From positions 496,001-560,000 of the forward strand of contig NZ_CP122379.1 of assembly GCF_029814825.1 (NCBI RefSeq): a stretch of DNA of 64,000 nt, read 5' to 3'. The stretch comes from Aequorivita marisscotiae. GTDB taxonomy: Bacteria; Bacteroidota; Bacteroidia; Flavobacteriales; Flavobacteriaceae. Numbering within the stretch: position 1 is the first letter of the stretch; every line of letters begins with the position of its first letter. The notes below the pieces were generated by a model that saw only the letters and a program-made list of their open reading frames with translations, was not told the origin of the DNA and ran no database searches. Positions 8,767-17,298 of this stretch are shown here, piece by piece. Position numbers and translations under genes: made by a program.

Positions 8767-8790
8767 CCCTTCAACTGCGCTCAGGGTGAT
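8767..8790. repeat. Short CTGCGCTC palindrome, diverged relative
   Basis: CCCTTCAACTGCGCTCAGGG has complementary outer ends (CCCT...AGGG) and the same ACTGCGCTC core seen in the elements at 25.9-29.2 kb. It lies in the 99-bp gap upstream of mpl and is a single arm without a partner. Confidence 0.6.
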
Positions 8791-8816
8791 ATTTCGTTTT
8801 GTAAAGATACTTTTTC

Positions 8817-8869
8817 TAATTCTGAATTATGAATTCAAAATTCAGAATTACATCGCTAAAATTAGCGAT
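8817..8869. repeat. Near-perfect AT-rich palindrome followed by a hairpin at the TPR gene end
   Basis: 8817-8850 reads TAATTCTGAATT...AATTCAGAATTA around GAATTC and is almost fully self-complementary over 34 bases. Next to it, ATCGCTAA and TTAGCGAT (8852-8869) form an 8-bp stem inside the last codons of the TPR gene. The pair may end transcription of that gene or be a member of the AATTCTGAATT repeat family also seen at 36678-36711. Confidence 0.7.
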
Positions 8870-9867
8870 TTTTCCTGTTGTGCCTCTTTAAAATCTGTTC
8901 GGTCCATTAATGCTTTATTTATCCAAGTAAGTGCAATTTCCTTTTTTCCGAGATTTTTATATATCTGTGCCAATCGGTAATAGGCCCAATCTTTGGGCAC
9001 ACCATCTTTTATGGAGTAATTGGCCAAATACTGGCTAAGGCATTTAATGCCGTATTCGGGCTCCAGATTGTATTGCGCAGCTATCTTCCCGATTTGGTAG
9101 TTGAGTTGGTTGCGCTTGTGGATTTTCAACGATTTTGAAGTTGTTTCCAAGGCTTCCTTCGGTTGGTTGTTTTTTTCATAAAGATCTGCAAGTTTTTCAT
9201 AGGTGTGTGGCGAACCACCTACTGCAATTGCTTTTTTGTAATACCGTTCTGCATCTTTGGGTCTATCGGTATATTCGGCAATATAGCCATTGGCGAGATA
9301 GCCATCCACTTTTGAAATAGCTCCCAATTCATTCGCGTATTCTATTGCTTTCTTTTCACTTCCGCCGATAATTCCGGGCAACTGAATGTAAAATTCCACC
9401 AAGGCCCAGCGTGCCTCTATGTGTCTGGGATTGAGTTTTGCGGCGCGTTCCAAATGGTGTTTTATCTCGCCAATGTAGGTTACAGCGCGAAGACGACTCA
9501 CCGATAAGGCTTTCATCCCGAGGGCTCCACCATACTTAAAATGATAGTTGGCATTGCTCTCTTCTTCCTTTACCAAATTTTCGTAATATAAAAGGGCCTC
9601 ATCCCAATCTTTGCCGTAAGCAGCAATATCTCCCAGATATTCGCGGGTTTGTTTATCGTTCGGATTCTGTATTAAATAGTTTTCGAAAATTGGCTTTGCC
9701 TTGCCGAAATTTTCCTGTTTAAAATATTCCTCCGCCTGTTGGTAGTTGGTTTGGGCAATAGTAAATAACGGTAAAAGAATACACAGTAGGTATAGTCCCC
9801 CTCTGCCTGCGGCATCTCCCCCGAAGGGGGAGAAACGCGTCCATTTATTATAAACTTTGATTTGCAA
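8848..9867 (-). CDS. Secreted tetratricopeptide repeat protein
   Basis: 339 residues. A hydrophobic signal segment LYLLCILLPLFTIAQ ends near residue 39, after which TPR units run to the C-terminus, with recognisable blocks such as ANGYIAEYTDRPKDAERYYKKAI near 200 (shortened here) and a last one near 300. Probably periplasmic or surface-exposed, acting as a protein-binding scaffold; partner unknown. The N-terminus is odd: residues 10-26 are translated from a CCCCCGAAGGGGG palindrome typical of intergenic repeats, and no other ATG precedes the hydrophobic segment, so the n-region appears to have been replaced by a repeat insertion. Confidence 0.75.
   Translation of the reverse strand: MQIKVYNKWTRFSPFGGDAAGRGGLYLLCILLPLFTIAQTNYQQAEEYFKQENFGKAKPIFENYLIQNPNDKQTREYLGDIAAYGKDWDEALLYYENLVKEEESNANYHFKYGGALGMKALSVSRLRAVTYIGEIKHHLERAAKLNPRHIEARWALVEFYIQLPGIIGGSEKKAIEYANELGAISKVDGYLANGYIAEYTDRPKDAERYYKKAIAVGGSPHTYEKLADLYEKNNQPKEALETTSKSLKIHKRNQLNYQIGKIAAQYNLEPEYGIKCLSQYLANYSIKDGVPKDWAYYRLAQIYKNLGKKEIALTWINKALMDRTDFKEAQQEKSLILAM
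9816..9832. repeat. CTCCCCC-GAA-GGGGGAG hairpin inside the TPR gene 5' end
   Basis: A perfect 7-bp GC stem with a GAA loop, inside a GC-rich stretch (9795-9840) that differs in composition from the surrounding gene. It encodes the residues FSPFGGDAAGRGG of the TPR protein's N-terminal region. Confidence 0.85.
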
Positions 9868-9903
9868 CTTAGAATTAATTTGGAATTTGGAATTTGGGAA
9901 TTG

Positions 9904-10425
9904 TTATTTTCCTAAAGGTGGATATTTCGTCAAAATTTTCTGTAAAACCGAAATGTAATATGCTTCTTTTTGCTGCGGCGTAGCTCGTTCCTTCATTTCG
10001 CCATCGGCTACGGCCTGCCAAACCAAATCGTCTTTTTTAGTGTCTATAAAATCCATCGTTAATTGCTGGTTGACGACTCTTCCGCCAATTGGAATTCCGC
10101 CACTAACGCCCACTCCAACATTGCCACCGCCACTGCCAATACCTATGCCAATCGTGTTTCGGGAACGGGAAACACTTTCCCGTGCATAAAAGTTGATATA
10201 CAATTGTGGCACTTCACTCTTAACAAAGCCGCGTTGCTGCATAAGACTATCCGTAATTTGCATAATGCGATTATCATCCAATTCATTTAAACCAGAATCT
10301 ATTGTAGGGAAATAATTGTAGCTATTGTATTTTGAAAAATCTACCTGTTTGTCGTAATCCACAGCAACAGTGGCACCACAGGAAACCAAAAACAGGGAGA
10401 GCATAAAAATTGAGGGGAACTTCAT
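9904..10425 (-). CDS. DUF4136 family lipoprotein
   Basis: The frame opens at 10455, but the Met at 10425 immediately precedes a lipoprotein signal (MKFPSIFMLSLFLVSCG), so that start is chosen, giving 173 residues. Cys17 would be the lipidated residue. After it come VDYDKQVDFSKYNSYNYF and a Gly-rich stretch (GIGIGSGGGNVGVGVSGG), then a block with the pattern LVWQAVADGEM, all usual in DUF4136 proteins. Function unknown; probably anchored in the outer or inner membrane on the periplasmic side. It lies 36 bp upstream of the TPR gene on the same strand and could share its transcript. Confidence 0.8.
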   Translation of the reverse strand: MKFPSIFMLSLFLVSCGATVAVDYDKQVDFSKYNSYNYFPTIDSGLNELDDNRIMQITDSLMQQRGFVKSEVPQLYINFYARESVSRSRNTIGIGIGSGGGNVGVGVSGGIPIGGRVVNQQLTMDFIDTKKDDLVWQAVADGEMKERATPQQKEAYYISVLQKILTKYPPLGK

Positions 10426-10548
10426 TGCGTTATTCTTTTCAATAAAAATACGCAAAAACCAATAACTTGGATTTTAGAAAAGGTTAAAGTTGAAAAAAGC
10501 GTTTTAAAACTAAATGTTCGTTTTCGATTTAGTATAGCTCAAATACGC

Positions 10549-11664
10549 TTAATTTTCGATTGGAATTTTAATTAATGTTTCTACACCCGACCCGTCGATT
10601 TTATTTCGTACTTCAAAAAAGTAATTGTTGCCGTAAAGGTTTTCTAAACGATCATTAATATTGGCCAACCCCATCCCGCGTTTCAGCAATAATTTGTGAC
10701 TTACCTCAACGGGAGCGCCATTGTTTTCGGCCTTTATTATCAAGGTTTTTCCTTCTGCATAAATTTTTACGAGAATCTCCAAATCGGTATGGTTAAAATC
10801 GTAGCCGTGTTTTATTGAATTCTCGAGAATAGGCTGCAACAAAAGCGCTGGCACCATTTTGCTCAACAACGATTCGTCTATTTCTGTTGTTATTTTTAAA
10901 TGATCGGAAAACCGAACTTTAATTATATTTAGGTAGAATTCCAAGATACGCAGTTCCTTTTCCAGCGGAATGCGGTTGCTGTCGTTGTCGTAAAGTATTT
11001 CCCGTAAAAAATCACTTAGGTCTGCGATTGTATCTTTGGCTTTCCCGGCATCAATATCTGTTAATACGGAAATTGAATTCAATGTATTAAAAAGAAAATG
11101 GGGCTGTAACTGCGAAGAGAGCATTTTCATTCGGGTACTTACCAATTGCGCTTCTAATTTGCCATGTTTTTTTTCAGCTTTTTTCACCTCTTTCACATAA
11201 TAGTATGTGTAGATAATGAAGACCATCGCAAAATAAATAAGGAAATTCAGGTCTATTACGTACATAAATCTAAAGATGCTGCTTTCAAAATCGTATTCTG
11301 CAAAACTTACACGACCAAGCAGAATGTAGTAAAGATCAACAACCAGCCGTATTACCATTCCAATCAACAATGAAAACAAGATATGTGTGGAAATGATTTT
11401 GGTCCAGGAATAATTTTTCCGCAAAAATCGTTTTGTGCTTATGGCGATCAACGTCATAAAACTCACCACGATTATATAGTCGAAAAGTAGGTTGTCTATC
11501 AAAAAGCGCAACCATGAGAAGCTTTTCATTGATTCCATTCCAAACATCTGCATGTAGGCGGTCTTGGCTATTAAAACCAAATCGAACAAGGCATAAAACC
11601 CAGCTAATAGCAGCACGAGTTTTAGGTCTATGTATTTCTTCTTTATATTGTAATTTTTCTTCAT
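10549..11664 (-). CDS. LytS/YpdA-type sensor histidine kinase
   Basis: 371 residues. Four membrane helices span residues 15-170, a short coiled linker follows, then the His_kinase domain with LQPHFLFNTLNS near residue 190 (phosphoacceptor His) and an HATPase-like domain with the N-box LLLQPILENSIKHG near 275 and a glycine-rich GMGLANINDRL near 331. This architecture defines the LytS/AlgZ class, which pairs with LytTR regulators. It overlaps the next gene (11661) by four bases, so the two are co-translated. The signal sensed is unknown. Confidence 0.92.
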   Translation of the reverse strand: MKKNYNIKKKYIDLKLVLLLAGFYALFDLVLIAKTAYMQMFGMESMKSFSWLRFLIDNLLFDYIIVVSFMTLIAISTKRFLRKNYSWTKIISTHILFSLLIGMVIRLVVDLYYILLGRVSFAEYDFESSIFRFMYVIDLNFLIYFAMVFIIYTYYYVKEVKKAEKKHGKLEAQLVSTRMKMLSSQLQPHFLFNTLNSISVLTDIDAGKAKDTIADLSDFLREILYDNDSNRIPLEKELRILEFYLNIIKVRFSDHLKITTEIDESLLSKMVPALLLQPILENSIKHGYDFNHTDLEILVKIYAEGKTLIIKAENNGAPVEVSHKLLLKRGMGLANINDRLENLYGNNYFFEVRNKIDGSGVETLIKIPIEN

Positions 11665-12428
11665 ATTCCTACTTTTTCCAGGAAGTCTTTTTTATACGAT
11701 TTGCTAATGCGCAACAGGGTATTATCATTCATCCGGGCATCAATTTCAGAAAATTCTGAATGCACTATTTCCTTCACATGCTGCAGATTTACGATGCTCG
11801 ATCTGTGAATGCGAACAAATTTATTACTGTCTAAAGATTCGCAAAGATTGTTTAAAGTTTCGCGGAGCACGTATTTTTTATCTTCAACAAAAATTTCCGC
11901 ATAACTGCCCGATGCGGTAATGTATATTATATCTACAGGATTAATGAGCAGGGTTTTGTTTCCCTGCTTTATGGGCAATTTATCCAGCGCAGCCGTTTTT
12001 TGCGATTTGCTTTTGTATAAGTTGAAAAGTTCAATAACGCGCTTTTCAAAATTTTCATCGGCTTCGTTTGCTGAAATTTTCCTGACTTTTTCAATCGTTC
12101 TAAAAAAACGTTCGTCCTTAAAAGGTTTCAGCAGAAAATCGAAAGCATCAACATCAAAGGCTTTTAGCGCATAATTGTCATAAGCCGTAACAAAGATAAC
12201 GATGGGTTTTGGCGATAGGGTAATTTTTTTCAACACTTCAAATCCGTTCATATCCTTCATATTGATGTCTAAAAAAATAAGGTCGGGACGTTTTTGGTCT
12301 ATGTCGAGGATGGCGCTTTTTCCGTTGGCACATTCGCCCAACACCTCTACATCGGGCACTTGCCGCAATAGGTAGAGCACCCTTTTTCGGGCAAGCTCTT
12401 CATCGTCTATTACAAGTGCTTTTATCAT
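11661..12428 (-). CDS. LytTR-family response regulator
   Basis: 255 residues. Receiver domain (residues 1-120) with acidic pocket IDDEE, phosphoacceptor LIFLDINMKDMNG near 54, VTAYDNYA and KPF. A C-terminal LytTR DNA-binding domain (about 150-255) carries the typical YITASGSYAEIFV and FVRIHRSSIVNLQHV blocks. It is the cognate partner of the overlapping kinase gene. Family knowledge: such regulators bind direct repeats upstream of target promoters; targets here cannot be identified. Confidence 0.93.
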   Translation of the reverse strand: MIKALVIDDEELARKRVLYLLRQVPDVEVLGECANGKSAILDIDQKRPDLIFLDINMKDMNGFEVLKKITLSPKPIVIFVTAYDNYALKAFDVDAFDFLLKPFKDERFFRTIEKVRKISANEADENFEKRVIELFNLYKSKSQKTAALDKLPIKQGNKTLLINPVDIIYITASGSYAEIFVEDKKYVLRETLNNLCESLDSNKFVRIHRSSIVNLQHVKEIVHSEFSEIDARMNDNTLLRISKSYKKDFLEKVGI

Positions 12429-12540
12429 TTTAGCGTTTTTATTGATGGTTATAAATTATTGCATTGTAGCGTAAAGATATTCAAAATTCAATCGCTGAAC
12501 ATTTTTTCATTTTGAAAATTAAGAGTTCCATCAACCTATA

Positions 12541-12578
12541 AAAAGACCCTCAGTACAGTTGTTTCCTGACGGTCTTTC
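12541..12578 (-). terminator. Probable rho-independent terminator of the gene at 12602
   Basis: AAAGACC and GGTCTTT pair across a loop that can add a TCAG/CTGA stem with one C-C mismatch. Read on the minus strand the hairpin is followed by TTTTTA. It lies 24 bp past the stop of the secreted-protein gene at 12602, whose transcript it would end. Confidence 0.7.
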
Positions 12579-12601
12579 TATAAATTGCAAGCCACATTCC
12601 T

Positions 12602-13153
12602 TCAATTAACGGCAACCCCAACGCCACTGTCTCTGGCGTCAATTTTTAAGGTCTGTTTGTCCTTGCCGTTTTCAAGTTTAATTTTATAGGTGGCATTGGC
12701 CAAGATTTCGCCTTTAGTGCGGGCAGAATATTTTGCCTTGGTTAAGGTGTACCCTTGATAGTCGTTGTACACATTGTTGCGAATCTCCGCAGGCAACAGT
12801 ACATTTTTAAAGTATTGGCGGGTTTCCAGCAATTCGCCCTCTTTATTAAAATCTGCCTCTAAAGAACCGTTGGCACTATTAAACGTAACCAAATAGGAGT
12901 GATATTTTTTGTCTGCAGTATGTGCAATAAAGCTTTGAATATCAAAATTAGCTTTCATAAACCCAATAGGATCTCGTGCAAACTGTCGGGAGCGACTTTC
13001 ATTAATAGTATAAGTATAACTGTCGCCGTCTTGCGCAACGTTTACATTTAATGGCGCGTAAAACAATCTCGCCTCGTCTAGAACTGTAACCTCTTGGGCG
13101 CTGAGCACCGCCGCGGTTAAACTTAACATAATGGAAATAATGAACGTTTTCAT
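12602..13153 (-). CDS. Hypothetical secreted protein
   Basis: 183 residues. A signal peptide (MKTFIISIMLSLTAAVLSAQ) ends near residue 20. The mature part has no recognised motif; it is rich in beta-prone segments and contains a stretch (YLVTFNSANGSLEADFNKEGE) resembling the strand pattern of small periplasmic PepSY-like folds, which is only an impression. It is monocistronic, with a 173-bp gap to the response regulator downstream and a probable terminator. No function is assigned. Confidence 0.7.
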   Translation of the reverse strand: MKTFIISIMLSLTAAVLSAQEVTVLDEARLFYAPLNVNVAQDGDSYTYTINESRSRQFARDPIGFMKANFDIQSFIAHTADKKYHSYLVTFNSANGSLEADFNKEGELLETRQYFKNVLLPAEIRNNVYNDYQGYTLTKAKYSARTKGEILANATYKIKLENGKDKQTLKIDARDSGVGVAVN

Positions 13154-13821
13154 AACTGATAATTTTTAGGATTAATAACTTGTTTTTCAAACTCGTAAAC
13201 ACTGATCAGGTATTTTTACAGACACTAAATTAAGGGAAGAAGTCGCGCAATGGGCAGGAATGATGTGAACGTCAAGATTTTACGGTCGGAAATACTTTAT
13301 TTTGAAGTGAAATAAATTTTCACTTCAAAAAGCAGATCATATTCTTTGATAATCAGATGTTTACAAAACGATATAATTACAAATCACATTGCCAGATTAC
13401 TTTTCAGGGAAAATAAAATGACAGCATTAGCATTTGGGAAGCGATAGCCTGGTTATTGAAGAAGACACTTTTTATTGCTTGACTATTTTTCGGGCAACTC
13501 TTCCTTTATCGGTTTCAACTTTCACAAAATAGATACCTGCGGTAAGGGTTTCTAGATTGATTTGTTTTTCTGTGATTTTAAAAAGTAGTTTCCCTATTGT
13601 TGAATAAACAGAGATTTTTTCAAGGGAAATGTTGTTTGAAATTTGAATGTTTAGAACCGTTAAGGTTTCTAATTCAACTATTTTTAAATATTTAGACGGA
13701 TTTAAAGTCCAACTTTAAAAATGGTTGAAAAAGGGTAATTTTATTAATAGACAATCTATATTTTATAGGGACAAATTACAAAGAGAAATAGCATACCACG
13801 ACTCCGCTCGGTAACCGAAAA
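13154..13821. other. 668-bp gene-poor interval
   Basis: No intact gene is visible. The only coding-like segment is the minus-strand T9SS sorting-domain remnant at 13472-13714. The stretch 13202-13471 shows no repeat or motif that I can support. 13715-13821 is AT-rich and lacks an open frame continuing the remnant. Confidence 0.6.
13472..13714 (-). pseudogene. Orphan type A T9SS C-terminal sorting domain (remnant)
   Basis: An 80-codon minus-strand frame with no start codon, bounded upstream by TAA at 13715-13717, translates to a textbook Por_Secre_tail domain: LNPSKYLKI, then ISVYSTIGKLLFKI, INLETLTAGIYFVKV and a final GRVARKIVKQ. This domain normally ends a much larger exported protein. The cargo part is missing and the upstream bases show no coherent frame, so this is the relic of a lost T9SS substrate gene. 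The domain itself is well preserved, which suggests recent decay. Confidence 0.8.
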
Positions 13822-14820
13822 CTAATTAAGCATTTCCCAAAGCTTATCCTTCAACTCTGTCAAACCTTGTTGTGCCACGGAAGAGATAAACAAATACGGA
13901 ATGTTTTTAAACTCTTTATCTAGAATTTTCTTCATTTCGGCTTTTAGTTCATCATCGAGCATATCGCTTTTGCTGATGGCTACCAAACGTTCCTTATCCA
14001 AAAGTTGTGGATTGTATCGGCGAAGTTCATCTACCAAAATATCATATTGTTCCTTAATATCGGGCGCATCGGCGGGAACTAAAAAAAGCAGCGTAGAATT
14101 ACGTTCTATATGACGCAAAAAACGATGCCCGATACCTTTCCCTTCAGCAGCACCTTCTATAATTCCGGGAATGTCGGCAACTACAAAGGTTTTGAAATCA
14201 CGGTATTCCACGATCCCTAAATTGGGTTTTAAGGTGGTGAATTCGTAATTGGCAATCTTAGGTTTTGCTGCGGTAATTACGGAAAGTAAGGTGGATTTTC
14301 CAGCGTTGGGAAAGCCTACCAAACCTACATCGGCAAGAATTTTTAGCTCGAGAATAATATCTACCTCTTCGCCCTCTTCGCCAGGTTGTGAGTAGCGAGG
14401 TGTTTGGTTGGTTGCACTTTTAAAGTGGGCATTCCCCAAACCACCGCGGCCGCCTTTGGCAACTACTTTTTCCTGTCCGTCTTCAGTAAGCTCGAAGAGT
14501 ATTTCCTCAGTTTCCTTATCGCGAACAACTGTTCCTAAAGGCACCTCAATATACACATCGGCTCCATCGGCCCCGGTACTGGTTTGTTTACTCCCCGCAC
14601 TACCGTGTTCGGCTTTATAATGTCGTTTAAATTTTAAGTGATAAAGCGTCCAAAGGTTTTTGTTGGCTTTTACAATTACGTGTCCGCCACGACCGCCATC
14701 ACCCCCATCGGGACCACCTTTGGGAATATACTTTTCCCGCCGCATATGCTTGCTGCCCTGCCCTCCCTTTCCGGAAGTAACGTGCACTTTTACGTAATCT
14801 ACAAAATTGCCTTCAGTCAT
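13822..14820 (-). CDS. obgE: GTPase ObgE/CgtA
   Basis: 332 residues. The glycine-rich Obg fold occupies residues 1-160 ([21 protein letters not shown] start, shortened here; [21 protein letters not shown]). The G domain follows with the P-loop [11 protein letters not shown] near 168, switch region FTTLKP near 193, DIPG near 214 and SKSD near 285. Obg binds the 50S subunit and couples GTP or ppGpp level to ribosome assembly and growth. The C-terminal OCT domain found in some Obg proteins is absent, as in many Bacteroidetes. It is downstream of adk on the same strand, with 79 bp of heptamer-rich sequence between. Confidence 0.97.
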   Translation of the reverse strand: MTEGNFVDYVKVHVTSGKGGQGSKHMRREKYIPKGGPDGGDGGRGGHVIVKANKNLWTLYHLKFKRHYKAEHGSAGSKQTSTGADGADVYIEVPLGTVVRDKETEEILFELTEDGQEKVVAKGGRGGLGNAHFKSATNQTPRYSQPGEEGEEVDIILELKILADVGLVGFPNAGKSTLLSVITAAKPKIANYEFTTLKPNLGIVEYRDFKTFVVADIPGIIEGAAEGKGIGHRFLRHIERNSTLLFLVPADAPDIKEQYDILVDELRRYNPQLLDKERLVAISKSDMLDDELKAEMKKILDKEFKNIPYLFISSVAQQGLTELKDKLWEMLN

Positions 14821-14825
14821 TGTTT

Positions 14826-14853
14826 GGTTGTTGGTTGGTGGTTGTTAGTTGTT
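14826..14853. repeat. Short heptamer array, GTTG core (4 units)
   Basis: Four consecutive 7-base units of pattern [GA]GTTG[TG]T lie just upstream of the obgE start. An oppositely oriented array (AACTAAC-type units) follows at 14881-14908, so the adk-obgE gap holds two inverted heptamer arrays. Confidence 0.85.
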
Positions 14854-14880
14854 GGAATTATGATGATTGTTTTAACTAGC

Positions 14881-14908
14881 AACCATCAACTAACAACTAT
14901 CAACTAAT
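14881..14908. repeat. Short heptamer array, CAAC core, overlapping the adk stop codon
   Basis: Four units of AAC[CT]A[AT]C/T type. The TGA stop of adk (14900-14902) is inside the array. It is the reverse-complement class of the array at 14826 and similar in period to those at 2434 and 24670. Confidence 0.8.
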
Positions 14909-15475
14909 TTTATCTATAACTTCACTCAATCTCTCAGTAATCTCCTCAATACTACCCACGCCATCAACGCCGTAATACTTGCCTTTTTTCTCGTAATAAT
15001 CTTTTAATATAGCGGTTTCGTTATAATAAACTTTTATACGGTTTCTAATAATGCTTTCATCAGCATCGTCTGCTCTTCCGCTGGTTTCCCCACGTTTAAG
15101 CAAACGTTTTACCAAAACCTCATCATCTACTTCCAAAGCTACCATAGCATTTATTTGAGAATCTTTATCGTCCATTAAATAACCTAGAGCTTCCGCTTGT
15201 GCTTCGGTTCTTGGGAAACCGTCAAAAATAAAACCATTGGCATCCGGGTTTTTATCTACTTCGTTGCTGAGCATATCGATAGTAATTTCGTCAGGAACCA
15301 ACTTGCCTTTCGCCATAAACGATTTGGCAAGATTGCCCAAATCGGTTTCATTTTTAATGTTGTATCTAAATACGTCACCTGTAGAAATATGTATTAAGTT
15401 ATATTTCTCCTTTAAAAATGTGGCTTGTGTTCCTTTTCCGGCGCCGGGAGGCCCAAATAAAATTATGTTTGTCAT
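14900..15475 (-). CDS. adk: Adenylate kinase
   Basis: 191 residues, short-form adenylate kinase. P-loop FGPPGAGKGTQ at residue 7, AMP-binding HISTGD near 30, FDGFPRT near 82 and the LID-entry segment LLKRGETSGRADD near 120. There is no zinc-type LID insert, in keeping with the length. Catalyses ATP + AMP = 2 ADP in the cytoplasm. In the same direction as obgE, a pairing often seen in Flavobacteriaceae. A TAAATTTG -7 motif lies about 83 bp upstream. Confidence 0.97.
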   Translation of the reverse strand: MTNIILFGPPGAGKGTQATFLKEKYNLIHISTGDVFRYNIKNETDLGNLAKSFMAKGKLVPDEITIDMLSNEVDKNPDANGFIFDGFPRTEAQAEALGYLMDDKDSQINAMVALEVDDEVLVKRLLKRGETSGRADDADESIIRNRIKVYYNETAILKDYYEKKGKYYGVDGVGSIEEITERLSEVIDKIS

Positions 15476-15557
15476 GGTTTTGTTGCTTGTTCCCTACCCA
15501 GCAATTAAACTGACCAAGGCTATTTAAAATAAACTGATCTTTACTAAAACGAAGCAG

Positions 15558-15565
15558 CAAATTTA
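15558..15565 (-). promoter_or_regulatory. Bacteroidetes -7 motif upstream of adk
   Basis: On the minus strand the octamer TAAATTTG fits the TAnnTTTG -7 consensus. No clear TTTG -33 box is seen at the usual ~19-bp spacing. It lies in the 295-bp gap upstream of adk. Confidence 0.5.
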
Positions 15566-15770
15566 CGAAATTAAAATTGGGGAATAATGTATTTGTACTT
15601 TGTTAATGCAAGTTGTGCATTTAACCGAATTAAAGATGAAAACGGGGACTGCTTTTTTTGCGATGTTTTTCTATAACCGTCTCCATCAAGAACTTTAATT
15701 TCCCTTTTATGCAGCACCTAAATATTGCCGAGTTAATTTAGAAAATATAATAAAGAAAATTCAGCGTTTC

Positions 15771-16085
15771 TTAAACAACCACTCCAACGGCTTTATAGAG
15801 AAAGCTTATGATAGCATTCCAAAGTTTTTCAATAGTAACTATTAAAATACCTTTTAGGGTATTGATAAAATTACGCGTCATGGCTTCCAAACCATCCAAA
15901 AAAAACTCTCGTAGATCTTCATCAATATCACCACTGGCAACTCCTTTTTGAATAAGCGCGGTTTGCTTGGCGATGGCCTCCAATTGCCGCTCGCTAAAAC
16001 CCCGCACCGTAGTAAGATCCTTATTTAAAATGCCAGAACTAATGTTCTTGATTTCGGTAATAATTGCTGTTACATTTTCGCCCAT
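15771..16085 (-). CDS. Hypothetical protein with hydrophobic C-terminus
   Basis: 104 residues. Predominantly helical; residues 1-75 are polar and the last 30 are hydrophobic (GILIVTIEKLWNAIISFLY), which may be an amphipathic or membrane-inserting helix. No family recognised. It starts 4 bp after the stop of the lipoprotein gene at 16090, so the two form a transcription unit and may act together at the membrane. Confidence 0.6.
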   Translation of the reverse strand: MGENVTAIITEIKNISSGILNKDLTTVRGFSERQLEAIAKQTALIQKGVASGDIDEDLREFFLDGLEAMTRNFINTLKGILIVTIEKLWNAIISFLYKAVGVVV

Positions 16086-16089
16086 AACC

Positions 16090-16587
16090 TTATCTTTTTA
16101 AGAAACTTTCGTACGTTATTGCTTGATCTAAATACACCTCAACCTGCCCTTTAAATGCTTCAATAAGTATCGGGTTTAAACCCTGTTCCCTATCTGTTTT
16201 TTTCATATGTGCAAAGGTTACGGCTATCTGCTCGAAAGCGAAAGCACTGGGATAATCGCCGGCAATTGGGTTGCTGTCCTTGCTTCTTAATAATGCATTT
16301 ATTTTTTCTATAGCTGCATTGTCTGGTACCGGTCGAGCTTTGGCGTGTAGTTTTAACGACTCGAACGCACCGATAAGCTGGTTGTAAACGGGCTCTCGCA
16401 ACGAAAAGTTTTCACTTTCGGTACCTTCGTTTACAGATGCAAAAAAACGCATTGCCAAATCGCTATTTACGTTTACTTTATCTACAATTGCTTGATCATA
16501 GGCGGGTGCTAAAGTAGCTTCGCAACCCGAAAGTAAAAAAACACCCAATAAGGCCAAAAGTGAAATATGTAGCTTGATAACTTTCAT
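16090..16587 (-). CDS. Hypothetical lipoprotein
   Basis: 165 residues. A signal sequence with lipobox (LLGVFLLSGC, Cys22) is followed by a helical domain without recognised motifs. Presumably anchored in a membrane and facing the periplasm. Paired with the small protein at 15771 (4-bp gap). No function proposed. Confidence 0.75.
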   Translation of the reverse strand: MKVIKLHISLLALLGVFLLSGCEATLAPAYDQAIVDKVNVNSDLAMRFFASVNEGTESENFSLREPVYNQLIGAFESLKLHAKARPVPDNAAIEKINALLRSKDSNPIAGDYPSAFAFEQIAVTFAHMKKTDREQGLNPILIEAFKGQVEVYLDQAITYESFLKR

Positions 16588-16635
16588 AATACGAAGACAT
16601 TAACAAGCACTAAGTTAGTTATTTAGGTCGAATTA

Positions 16636-17181
16636 TTATATGTTTTTTCGCTTTTTCCACTCGGATTTGCTTAGCGAATAGAAGTTGTGAAGGGAGCCAT
16701 CATAGGTAAATTCATTCCGTTTACGTAGCCCTGTTTTTTTCAAAATGGCATTTGATGCACTATGGCACACATCTGCCATGCCGCAGATTTCATCGAAATT
16801 TAATTTGGAGAAACCGTGATTTAAACAAGCCACAGCAGTTTCAGTAGCATAGCCTTTTCCCCAGTGATTTTTTATAAAACGATATCCCAAATCGTAAAAA
16901 TTCGTTCTATTACCTATTTCATCCGTTATAAGTTTAAAGCCACTCCAACCAATAAAATCGCCGCTTTCTTTAATTACAACTGCCCATCTGCCTATTCCGT
17001 TTTGAACATATTGCTTTTTTACAGCGTCAATGTACCTTTGCGCTTCTTCCAAAGTAGAAATTGGTTTGTTTCCCAAAAATTTGTGCACTTCGGCATCACT
17101 ATCCATTGCAAACATGCCGTGTACGTCTTCATCCTTTATATCGCGCATTAAGAGACGCGCTGTTTCTATGTGGATTTTCAT
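16636..17181 (-). CDS. GNAT family N-acetyltransferase, RimJ/RimL type
   Basis: 181 residues. Starts with the ETARLLMRDIKDEDV pattern of the RimJ/RimL branch, then GRWAVVIKESGDFIGWSGF and the acetyl-CoA loop region GYRFIKNHWGKGYATETA near residue 95, where H-W-G-K-G-Y-A matches the pyrophosphate-binding Q/RxxGxG/A motif. Acetylates an amino group of a protein or small molecule; substrate unknown. Stands alone. Confidence 0.9.
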   Translation of the reverse strand: MKIHIETARLLMRDIKDEDVHGMFAMDSDAEVHKFLGNKPISTLEEAQRYIDAVKKQYVQNGIGRWAVVIKESGDFIGWSGFKLITDEIGNRTNFYDLGYRFIKNHWGKGYATETAVACLNHGFSKLNFDEICGMADVCHSASNAILKKTGLRKRNEFTYDGSLHNFYSLSKSEWKKRKNI

Positions 17182-17298
17182 TGAAATATTTGATTAAACA
17201 TTCTTTGGAAACAACTTATCCTTTCCACTCAAAATTTGATTAATGCCGAAAACGCATAAAACACTTTCGCATTAGCCAAGCTTTGATGTTAATCCAGC

